64,000 nt of DNA from JALOKP01 sp963800865. GTDB lineage: Bacteria; Acidobacteriota; Polarisedimenticolia; J045. The notes under the pieces are model-generated. The model saw nothing but the letters and a program-made list of their open reading frames with translations, was not told the origin of the DNA and searched no databases. This document shows, piece by piece, positions 1 to 6,812 of the stretch. The position numbers and the translations under genes were made by a program. The stretch's first letter is position 1, and each line of letters starts with the position of its first letter. Location: NCBI GenBank assembly GCA_963800865.1, contig CAWDCL010000004.1:806001-870000 (forward strand), given 5' to 3'.

Positions 1-143
1 CTTCAGCGTTGCGGGCGGTGCGGTCCGGGCGACCCCCACCGTGGAGGTGGACTTGGTCGGGACCTGCTCCGGGGCGGCGGTGGCCGGGAGGAGGGCGAGG
101 AGGGCGAGGGGACGACGAGGGGTGCGGGGGCCGAGATGCGCAT
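1..143 (-). CDS. Possible N-terminus of a secreted protein (partial, frame-disrupted)
   Basis: Reading the minus strand from ATG at 143, a signal-peptide-like stretch (Arg-rich start, then LALLALLPATAA) appears, but only after a shift out of the ATG frame near position 125. After it comes a Thr/Ser/Pro-rich stretch that runs off the window edge. This resembles the N-terminus of an exported protein with one missing base near its start. No family can be assigned because only about 45 codons are present. The alternative is that the stretch is non-coding. Confidence 0.3.
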
Positions 144-349
144 GAGCTTCGTACTCTCCCTTGAGAAAACAGCCAGTCAGCCGGCGACAACCGCTGCCGC
201 GAGCCGGTGCCATTTTCCGCGCCCCGCGGAACAATGCAACGGTCGAGCGGTTCTCCTCCCTGTGCGTCCCGCCGCGTTCGCCCGGCGCTTGCCGCGGCCG
301 GGAGCGGTCGCTAGACTCCCGCGGCCGCCAGCCACCAGGGAGATTCGAC

Positions 350-1330
350 ATGGCCCGCCCGACGACCCGATCGCTTGCCCTCCTCCTGTTCGCGACGCCC
401 GCGCTGTTCGCGGCCGCAATCGGCTTCGCCGCCGCGCAGGAGTTGACCGAGGAGTGGGGCGTCAAGCGCCCGGGCGGCGAATACCGCACCTACCGCGCCG
501 GCAACCTCGACAACTGCATGGACGCCTGCCGGGCGGACCGGCGGTGCCGGGCATATGTGTACAGGACGGGCTCGACCGAGTGCTCGCTGAAGGGGACGGT
601 CGGCAACAAGGAGCGGGACAGCAACCGCGTCAGCGGGGTGAAGAAGTCGGGCGGAGGCTCCTGGGAGAACGACTACGGCACGCACCGCAGCGCGTCGGAG
701 GCCTGTCGCGCGGAGGTCGCGCGGAGGGTTGGCGTCGGCTCCCAGGACGTGCGGCTCGAGTACGACGACGGGCGCAACTCCAACAGCACCTTCATCTGGC
801 GCGCCGCGAGGAAGCGCGGCAACTGCGTCGCCAACGACCGCGGCCGCATCGTCGAGTTCAACGACTGGGGCTGGGGGAACGCCTCGAACCCGCGGCCGCA
901 GTGGAAGCAGGACCCGGAAGGGGTCTGCCGCCGGGAGGTCGAGCGGCGCGTCGGCGTGCCGCGCCAGGACATCAACCTGTCGAGCGTCGAGTACGCGGGC
1001 GGTTCGGCCTTCATCGACTGGCGGGGCGGGGGAGAGCGCGGAACGTGCGAGCTGAACGCGCGCACGGGCGAGTTCATCACCCTCCAGGGCCACGGCAACT
1101 CCTACGAGTCGTACGACTCCGGGCGCCCGAGCCAGGACCAGATCTCGCGCGGCTCGCAGAAGTGCCGGGAGGAGGCGGCGGCGCGCACGAACACCCGCGC
1201 CTCGAACGTCAGCGTCGAGTTCAAGCGGGTCAAGGACGGGGCGCTGGTCTACGCCTGGAGGGCCGCGGGCGAGCGGGGAAAGTGCGGCGTCAGCGAGTAC
1301 GGCCGCGTCGGCTACTTCGAGCGCGACTGA
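350..1330 (+). CDS. Secreted PAN/Apple-domain protein with three internal repeats
   Basis: ATG at 350 follows an AGGGAG ribosome-binding site and starts a clear signal peptide (basic start, LALLLFATPALFAAA). A further in-frame upstream start at 161 would hide the signal and is unlikely. Residues about 35-80 have the Cys spacing of a PAN/Apple domain (NCMDAC, then RRCRAYVY, then ECSLKG). The rest is three copies of a repeat of about 80 residues, each with CR.E, then an aromatic-WR core, then RG.C and a closing G..F. Each repeat carries two cysteines, so one disulfide per repeat is likely. PAN domains bind proteins or carbohydrates; the repeat is not a family I recognise. A TAGACT hexamer about 38 nt upstream may be its -10. 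Confidence 0.8.
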   Translation: MARPTTRSLALLLFATPALFAAAIGFAAAQELTEEWGVKRPGGEYRTYRAGNLDNCMDACRADRRCRAYVYRTGSTECSLKGTVGNKERDSNRVSGVKKSGGGSWENDYGTHRSASEACRAEVARRVGVGSQDVRLEYDDGRNSNSTFIWRAARKRGNCVANDRGRIVEFNDWGWGNASNPRPQWKQDPEGVCRREVERRVGVPRQDINLSSVEYAGGSAFIDWRGGGERGTCELNARTGEFITLQGHGNSYESYDSGRPSQDQISRGSQKCREEAAARTNTRASNVSVEFKRVKDGALVYAWRAAGERGKCGVSEYGRVGYFERD

Positions 1331-1347
1331 GGAACGCCGCCCGGCCC

Positions 1348-2397
1348 CTACCGGATCCGCACCACGACCTTCCCCAGCGCCTTGCGCTCCTCCAGCTTGC
1401 GGTGCGCGGCGGCCAGCTCCTCGAACGGGAAGACCGAGTCGACGACCGTCTTCAGCCGCCCCGCCCCGATCAGCTGCACGATCGTCACCAGGTCGGCGCG
1501 GCGGCCCATCGTCGAGCCGAGGATCTCGAGGTTCCTGAAGAAGACCGGGCGGAAGTCGGCCTTCATCTCGAAGCCCGACGAGGCCCCGACGAAGACGTAT
1601 CGGCCCCCCTTGCCCAGCGTCTGCAGCGAGCCCGGGAAGCTCTCCTGCCCGACGTGGTCGGCGACGACCTGGATCCCGCGCGGGCCGGCCCAGTCGCGGA
1701 CCCTCTTCACCCATCCCGGGTCCTTCGAGTCGAACGCCTCCTCGGCCCCCAGCGTGAGCGCGAGGGCGCGCTTCTCCGGCGTCCCCGCGGTGGCGACGAC
1801 GCGGGCCCCGTGGAGGCGAGCGACCTGGATCGCCGCCACCGAGACCCCCGACGCCGCGGCGTGGACCAGCACCCGCATCCCGGGCTCGACGCGCGCCTTG
1901 TGGACCAGCATGTGCCAGGCGGTGAGGAAGGTCAGCGCGAACGACGCGCCGCTCTCGAGGTCGAGCGCGTCGGCCAGCGGCCAGACGCTCGTCGCCGGCA
2001 GCACGAGGAACTCGGTCGCGGTCCCGTTGCGCGCCTCGCCGAGGATCGCGTAGCTGGGACAGAGGTTGTCCCGGCCGGCAAGGCAGCTTTCGCAGCGCAT
2101 GCAGGAGACCCCCGGCATGATGAAGACCCGCGTCCCCGGCAGCGGCCCGGCCACCCCGTCTCCCAGCGCGTCGATCCGCCCCGAGCCGTCGCAGCCGGGG
2201 ACGATCGGCAGCGGGAAGCGCACCCCGGGTATTCCGCGCCGGACCCAGATATCGAGGTGATTGAGCGCCATCGCCTCGAGCCGCACCCGGACCTCGCCCG
2301 GGCCGGGCTCGGGGAGGGGAAGCGCCTCCATCCGCAGCACCTCGGGGCCGCCGTGCTCGTGGATCCGGAACGCGCGCATCGTCGTCGCGGCCGCCAT
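1348..2397 (-). CDS. Zinc-binding MDR-family dehydrogenase (alcohol dehydrogenase/quinone reductase type)
   Basis: A 349-residue medium-chain dehydrogenase/reductase. The N-terminal GroES-like domain has GCDGSGRI and the structural zinc site CMRCESC with a fourth Cys seven residues on. The Rossmann half begins at VLVHAAASGVSVAAIQVA and ends with the usual GKVVV. ATG at 2397 is preceded by GGAGAG; the longer reading frame to 2604 adds residues unlike the family. The zinc site distinguishes it from plain quinone oxidoreductases, so an alcohol or aldehyde reductase role is likely, with substrate unknown. It is transcribed divergently from the lipoprotein at 2434, with only 36 bp between start codons. 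Confidence 0.85.
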   Translation of the reverse strand: MAAATTMRAFRIHEHGGPEVLRMEALPLPEPGPGEVRVRLEAMALNHLDIWVRRGIPGVRFPLPIVPGCDGSGRIDALGDGVAGPLPGTRVFIMPGVSCMRCESCLAGRDNLCPSYAILGEARNGTATEFLVLPATSVWPLADALDLESGASFALTFLTAWHMLVHKARVEPGMRVLVHAAASGVSVAAIQVARLHGARVVATAGTPEKRALALTLGAEEAFDSKDPGWVKRVRDWAGPRGIQVVADHVGQESFPGSLQTLGKGGRYVFVGASSGFEMKADFRPVFFRNLEILGSTMGRRADLVTIVQLIGAGRLKTVVDSVFPFEELAAAHRKLEERKALGKVVVRIR

Positions 2398-2421
2398 CGG
2401 GCTCTCCTCCGAAAGCCGGAT

Positions 2422-2427
2422 TATAGT
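2422..2427 (+). promoter_or_regulatory. -10-like hexamer TATAGT, leaderless arrangement
   Basis: TATAGT sits 6 nt before the GTG start of the lipoprotein gene and no Shine-Dalgarno sequence lies between. This spacing would put the transcription start at or next to the start codon. No good -35 is visible. Inferred from sequence only. Confidence 0.4.
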
Positions 2428-2433
2428 CACCGG

Positions 2434-3376
2434 GTGCGCACGCCCCTCCCGCCCGCGTTGGCCGCCGCCGCGCTGCTCGCGTCGTTCGCGGGCGGCTGCT
2501 CGCCCGGTTCGGACGAGCCCGAATCGCCGCTCCTCGACTCCCCGGCGATTGGAGCTGCGGATGCCCGCCGAGAGCGTCCCGCCCAACCTCGGGATCATCG
2601 ACATGAAGGCCTACCAGGTCCTGGTGTCGCGCGACGAGCGCCGGGTCCTGGTGCGGGCGCTGATCGAGAATCAGTCGGCGCACGACCTGCCCTCGCCGTT
2701 CCGGCTGGACGTCAGGCTGCACCGCGGCGGGCAGGCGGTCGGGACCTGCCGCGGCGACGAAGGGCTGCCGGCGGCGCGGGTGGCGCTGTGCGAGGTCTGG
2801 ATCGACCCGAAGGACCCGGCGCTGGAGGGGGCGATCCTCGAGGTCGAGCTGGCGCGCAACGTCCCCGGCTTCGCGGAGTGGGACAAGGTCCCGGCCGACG
2901 ACCGGCGCGAGGTCGTGCTGCGCACGCTGACCGAGGAGACCGGGACGCTCCGGATCACCGAGTGGTCGCTCGAGCCGGTCATGCTGCCGCGCGGGGGCGA
3001 GGTCAGCTTCCGCTTCGCGGTCGAGGGAGCGCACCTGGTCTGGCTGATGTCCGAGGAGAAGACGCCCCGCCTGCTCGCCGGGAACCCGGCCGACGGTCTG
3101 CTCGAAGGAGGCGGCCGGGTCAACGTCCTGACCACCGGCCCGGTCACGCTGATCGCGCGGAACTCGCTCGGCGTCTACGTCTACCGCGCGGCGCCGGTCT
3201 TCGTCAGCGGCACCACCGGCGAGCTGTGGGCGGCGGCACAGGTTCCCACCGCGAGCGGCAACGCGCAGGCGCAGATCCTGGAGCCCGGGATCTACGACAT
3301 CTACGAGCAGGATCAGCTGCTGCTGGAGAGCATCCGCGCTTTCCAGCGCGGCCTCGCCGCGCCGGGGGCGCCGTGA
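2434..3376 (+). CDS. Hypothetical lipoprotein, one frame disruption near 2551
   Basis: From GTG at 2434 the frame encodes a lipoprotein signal (ALLASFAGGC, lipobox Cys about residue 23). Near 2551 the reading frame must shift by one base (an extra G at ATT-G-GAG) to join the conserved body starting around MPAESVPPNLGIIDM. The body of about 280 residues looks like beta-rich extracytoplasmic domains and ends in an amphipathic helix. I do not recognise a family. Its TGA overlaps the GTG of the HMG-CoA lyase, so the two are translationally coupled. The disruption is probably an indel error or a recent mutation. Confidence 0.6.
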
Positions 3377-4293
3377 GCGGGACCGCCGCATCCGGGCGGC
3401 CCGGCGCCGTCCGGCTGTTCGAGGTCGGGCCGCGCGACGGGCTGCAGAACGAGGCGCTGCTGGTCCCGCTCGAGCAGAAGCTGCGCTTCGTCGAGCAGCT
3501 GATCGCGGCCGGGCTCTCCGACATCGAGGTCGGCGCCTTCGTGCACCCGAAGTGGGTGCCGCAGATGGCCGACGCCGACGAGCTGGTGCGGCGCCTGCCC
3601 GCGCGCGAAGGGGTCCGCTACTGGGCGCTGGTCCCCAACGAGCGCGGCCTCGACCGCGCGCTGGCCGCGGGCGCCGCGCACCTGGGACTGCTGGCCTCGG
3701 CCAGCGAGACCCACAGCCGCAAGAACATCAACCGCTCGGTGGACCGCGTGCGGGCCGAGAACCGGCGCGTCGCGGCCCGCGCGCTGGCGGCCGGCGCGAC
3801 GCTGCGCGGCTACGTCTCGGTCGCCTTCGGCTGCCCCTACGAGGGAGAGGTTCCGCTGGACCGCGTGCTGATGCTGGCGGAGGAGTACCTCGAGATGGGC
3901 GTCGCCCAGGTGGCGCTCGGCGATACGACCGGGATGGCCGAGCCGGACCAGATCCGCCGCGCCGCGCGCCGCGCGCTGGACGCCTTCGGCGCCGAGCGCG
4001 TCGCGTTCCACCTGCACGACACGCGCGGCACCGGCCTCGTCCACGCGCTCACCGCGCTGGAGGAGGGGGTCGCGACGCTCGACGCCTCGACCGGCGGGAT
4101 CGGCGGCTGTCCCTACGCGCCGGGCGCGGCGGGGAACCTGGCGACGGAGGACCTGCTCTACCTGCTCGACCGCCTGGGGATCGGGACCGGCGTCGAGCTC
4201 GAGGGGATCGTCGCGGCCTCGCAGTGGCTGCGCGACGAGCTGGGGCTGGCGATCCCGTCGCGCTACTTCCGGTTCGCGATCGCGGACCGGTGA
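3373..4293 (+). CDS. mvaB: Hydroxymethylglutaryl-CoA lyase
   Basis: Cleaves HMG-CoA to acetoacetate and acetyl-CoA in leucine degradation and ketone metabolism. Evidence: the DRE-TIM opening EVGPRDGLQNE, the metal ligands within FHLHDTRGTGL, and the C-terminal signature GGIGGCPYAPGAAGN, whose Cys is the catalytic residue of this family. About 306 residues, normal length. It starts at GTG 3373, overlapping the previous stop in a GTGA junction. No other leucine-degradation genes lie in the window. A closely related lyase acting on another 3-hydroxy-acyl-CoA cannot be excluded. Confidence 0.9.
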   Translation: MSGTAASGRPGAVRLFEVGPRDGLQNEALLVPLEQKLRFVEQLIAAGLSDIEVGAFVHPKWVPQMADADELVRRLPAREGVRYWALVPNERGLDRALAAGAAHLGLLASASETHSRKNINRSVDRVRAENRRVAARALAAGATLRGYVSVAFGCPYEGEVPLDRVLMLAEEYLEMGVAQVALGDTTGMAEPDQIRRAARRALDAFGAERVAFHLHDTRGTGLVHALTALEEGVATLDASTGGIGGCPYAPGAAGNLATEDLLYLLDRLGIGTGVELEGIVAASQWLRDELGLAIPSRYFRFAIADR

Positions 4294-4332
4294 GATTCGG
4301 ACCGGCCGGGGCTGGACCGTGGCAACCGGTCG

Positions 4333-4569
4333 TCAGGCGCTCCGACGTTTCCGCTGGCGACGGACGATCGGGGCCAGGGCCCGGAGGGCCTCGTTTACCG
4401 ACGTCCCGTCCGGAAACACGTCGAGCACGTCCGGATCGATCATCACGATGTTCGCGCCTTCGGCATAGCGGGCTGCCGTCACCCCGCGGACCGCGTTCGA
4501 GAAGTCGTATTCGGGCCGCATCGTGTCACGATCCGATACCCGGGAAGGCGTGCTAGCTTTCTTCTTCAT
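4333..4569 (-). CDS. BrnA-like antitoxin partner (short hypothetical)
   Basis: A protein of 78 residues with the pattern YDFSNAVRG..AARYAEG.N and IDPDVLDVFPDG.SVNEALR, a small family found beside BrnT-type (DUF497) toxins. It overlaps the 3' end of the BrnT-like reading frame by 17 bp. The C-terminus is strongly basic (RRQRKRRSA), consistent with nucleic-acid binding. Function as antitoxin is inferred from family and context. Confidence 0.6.
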   Translation of the reverse strand: MKKKASTPSRVSDRDTMRPEYDFSNAVRGVTAARYAEGANIVMIDPDVLDVFPDGTSVNEALRALAPIVRRQRKRRSA

Positions 4570-4832
4570 ACATGCTCCGCTCTCTGCGAGTCGCCCGCCG
4601 CGCGGAGATCAAGCGGGTCCGTGGGGGCCGTTCGGCAAATGCTACCACCAGGAGACGCGCCGAGCGGACATGCCAAGGACAAGATACCGCTGTTCGCCGA
4701 CCGAGTGGAAGGATCGGATTGAAGCATGGCGAGGGGGTCCGCGAACGCCGTCGTGGCCTCGTCGAAAGAGACGCGGTGCTTGCGCCGGTTGGCGTCTGCC
4801 TTCCGCAGGTCCCATTCGAACAGGTAGCCCAT
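4553..4832 (-). pseudogene. brnT: BrnT/DUF497-family toxin, two frame disruptions
   Basis: From ATG at 4832 the protein reads FEWDLRKADANRRKH then VSFDEATTAFADPLA, the hallmark N-terminus of BrnT/DUF497 RNase toxins. The remaining family motifs (HSVGEQRYLVLGMS, then a hydrophobic strand, then RLISARRATRRER) are all present but in other frames; one missing base near 4710 and another near 4652 would restore a full protein of about 93 residues ending at TAG 4553. Either the toxin is inactivated or the sequence has two single-base deletions. It precedes and overlaps the BrnA-like gene, the normal order for these modules. Confidence 0.6.
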
Positions 4833-4883
4833 GCTCGGCCTCGGACACGATTTCGTGACTCTCCGGACGGGGTCGCGCATCGC

Positions 4884-5336
4884 CTACTTCTTGAAGAGCG
4901 AATCGAACAGCGACTTGTTGTTCTGCGCCGGGACTCCGGCGAGTCGCTTGCCGGTGGCGTCGAGCACCAGGCGCGGCTCGTAGAGGTCGCACGCGTTCGG
5001 CGCCCACTTGTCGCCGATCGCCGCCGGGACTGCCTTCTTGCACTGGAAGCGCGCGCCGCTGTCGAAGAAGGCGCAGTGCCGGCACGAGTGCAGCGCGGTC
5101 CCGCACTTGTCGCAGGTGGTCATCGGGCCGATGAAGGCGGCCTCGGCCGGCTGCTGGTGGCCGCACTTCTGGCAGCGGATGACTTCCGCCGCCGAGCGCT
5201 CCATGCCGCGCTTGAGCCGCTTGACCTGCTCCTCGTTGCCGAGGTCGGGCCGCTGGGGGGGCTTCTCGGGAGTGCGGCGGTCGCGCTGAGCGCCGCCACG
5301 GTCCCGTTCCCGGTCCCGGTCGCGCCAACTGTCCAC
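4884..5336 (-). CDS. Zinc-ribbon protein, hypothetical
   Basis: A protein of 150 residues starting at GTG 5336. After a charged Arg/Asp-rich segment (about 1-45) it has CQKCGH, then CDKCGTALHSCRHCAFFDSG, then further Cys at FQCKK and NACDLY. Eight cysteines and a His arranged in CxxC pairs indicate two zinc-binding ribbons. The family is conserved in high-GC bacteria, but I know no function. No neighbour gives a clear clue. Confidence 0.65.
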   Translation of the reverse strand: MDSWRDRDRERDRGGAQRDRRTPEKPPQRPDLGNEEQVKRLKRGMERSAAEVIRCQKCGHQQPAEAAFIGPMTTCDKCGTALHSCRHCAFFDSGARFQCKKAVPAAIGDKWAPNACDLYEPRLVLDATGKRLAGVPAQNNKSLFDSLFKK

Positions 5337-5482
5337 GGGGGGCCTCTCGAACTTGGGGGGAAAGGACGCTCTGGGAGAGAATACGACGAATGCCGGGCGG
5401 AGGGTACGGGGAGCGGGGGAATCGTCTCCCGGCCGTTGCCCGCGCGGGATTCGTCGGGGGCGCCGAGCCCTGGAGGAAGAGG

Positions 5483-6328
5483 ATGCTCGCAGCTGTTCGT
5501 CGGACCATGAGAAGCGCCGCGGCGCCCGCGATCGCGGCCCTGGCCGCTGTCGTCGCGGCGATCTGTGTCGCCGCAGCCCTGTGCGCCGGCGCGATCGCCG
5601 CGCCCGCGTCGCCCCCCGCGCCCGCCGGGCCCCCCGCCCTCGACGAGATCCTCGCCGGCTACGTCAAGGCGCGCGGCGGCCTCGGCGCGCTCAACGGCAC
5701 GCACTCGATGCGCGCCGCCGGCACGATGACGCTCGGCAGCGCCGCGCCCGTGCCGTTCACGCTCGAGGTCCGGCGCCCGGACAAGATCCGCCTCGAGTAC
5801 CGCACCGGCAGCGCGACCGTCGTCCGCGCCTACGACGGCAAGCACGGCTTCTCGCTCGTCCTGCGCGAGGGGGCGCCGGTCGAGCCGAAGCCGATGTCGC
5901 CCGAGGAGGAGCGGCTCGCGGCCGAGCAGGCCGACCTGGCCGGCCCGCTCATCCTCCCCAAGACGAAGGGGAACAAGGTCGAGTGGATCGGCGAAGAAGT
6001 GCTCGACGGACGCCGGACCTTCGCGCTGAAGGTCACCCCGAAGGGACGCACGCCGCGCACGATCTGGCTCGACGCCGAGACGCTGCTCAACGTGCAGGAG
6101 GAGGGGACGCGCCGCGCCGGGTCGACGGACGTGGCCTACGTGATCCGCACCGCGGACTGGCGCAAGGTTGGCGAGGCCGGGAAGGAGGCTCGGATCGCGG
6201 TGCCGTTCCGGATCGAGACCGGGCTGAAGGACGGCCGCGACCGGCAGGTCTTCGTCTTCGAGACGGTCGAGCTGGATGTCGGCCTGTCCAACGCGCGTTT
6301 CGCGCCACCGGTTGAATCGAAGCGTTGA
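5483..6328 (+). CDS. LolA/LppX-like outer-membrane lipoprotein-sorting family protein
   Basis: ATG at 5483 follows GGAGGAAGAGG; an in-frame start 31 codons upstream lacks such a site. Signal peptide or membrane anchor spans about residues 10-45 (Ala/Val-rich). The mature part begins with a helix (LDEILAGYVKARGGLGALN) and continues as an extended half-barrel with RRPDKIRLEY and FALKVTPKG, the pattern of LolA/LppX-type lipid-binding proteins. Likely periplasmic; role in moving lipids or lipoproteins inferred from fold-level similarity only. It is followed 9 bp later by the GIY-YIG gene. Confidence 0.6.
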   Translation: MLAAVRRTMRSAAAPAIAALAAVVAAICVAAALCAGAIAAPASPPAPAGPPALDEILAGYVKARGGLGALNGTHSMRAAGTMTLGSAAPVPFTLEVRRPDKIRLEYRTGSATVVRAYDGKHGFSLVLREGAPVEPKPMSPEEERLAAEQADLAGPLILPKTKGNKVEWIGEEVLDGRRTFALKVTPKGRTPRTIWLDAETLLNVQEEGTRRAGSTDVAYVIRTADWRKVGEAGKEARIAVPFRIETGLKDGRDRQVFVFETVELDVGLSNARFAPPVESKR

Positions 6329-6337
6329 GCCCCCGCC

Positions 6338-6688
6338 GTGGCCGCCCGCCGCCGCTACCGCGTCTACGTGATCGAACTGCTGAACGACGACGGCTGGCAG
6401 GGCGACCCGTCGATCCCCTGGGTCTACGTCGGCCACACCGCCAAGCGGCTGGAGGAGCGCTGGCGCGAGCACGCCGAAGGGGTTCGCGGCAAGTCGACGA
6501 AGTGGACCGACGGCCGCTGCGGCCCGCTGCTCGCGGAACTGTACGGGACGATCGAGGCCGTGGCGACGCGCGCGGAGGCGCTGGAGCTGGAGCGCGCGCT
6601 GTCGATCCGGCTGCACGAGACCGGTTACGGCGTCCACGGCGATGGGCTGCCGCGCGGGCTGCGGCGCCGGAGCGGCCGCAGCCCGTAG
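6338..6688 (+). CDS. GIY-YIG-type nuclease-domain protein
   Basis: A protein of 116 residues from GTG 6338. The first half (YRVYVIELL, WVYVGHT, RLEERWREH) matches the GIY-YIG core with the second motif degenerated to VYVG; the Arg of the helix and a later Glu (EALELERALSIRL) are in place. Small stand-alone proteins of this type are often uncharacterised; nuclease activity is not certain. Its stop codon TAG at 6686 lies inside the GTAGGGGCCGG palindromic repeat. Confidence 0.6.
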   Translation: MAARRRYRVYVIELLNDDGWQGDPSIPWVYVGHTAKRLEERWREHAEGVRGKSTKWTDGRCGPLLAELYGTIEAVATRAEALELERALSIRLHETGYGVHGDGLPRGLRRRSGRSP

Positions 6689-6756
6689 GGGCCGGGCTCC
6701 GTCCCGGCCCGCACGTCGACTCCGCGTTTCGGGCCGGCACAGAGGCCGGCCCCTAC
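6685..6756. repeat. REP-like palindromic repeat pair (GTAGGGGCCGG family)
   Basis: Two inverted arms, 6685-6711 and 6730-6756, match each other with a few mismatches and match the repeats at 31.4 and 61.1 kb. The left arm provides the stop codon of the GIY-YIG gene. About 60 bp further on, the M14 gene stop on the other strand is again TAG followed by GGGGCC (6813 region). Confidence 0.75.
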
Positions 6757-6812
6757 GCTGCTGCGACGGCAACCGTTGCCCGTGTCCCGACCCAGGCCAC
6801 AGCGGGCGGCCC

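Noticed and set aside
2551..2552. Programmed +1 frameshifting as the cause of the many frame changes
   Set aside because: No common slippery sequence or downstream structure was seen at the sites; they occur in unrelated genes and on both strands. Kept only as an alternative.
136..4293. A single 1,385-codon open frame on the plus strand
   Set aside because: Only its last part is the HMG-CoA lyase; the rest is antisense or out-of-frame to the PAN protein and the MDR dehydrogenase. Long spurious frames are expected at this GC content.
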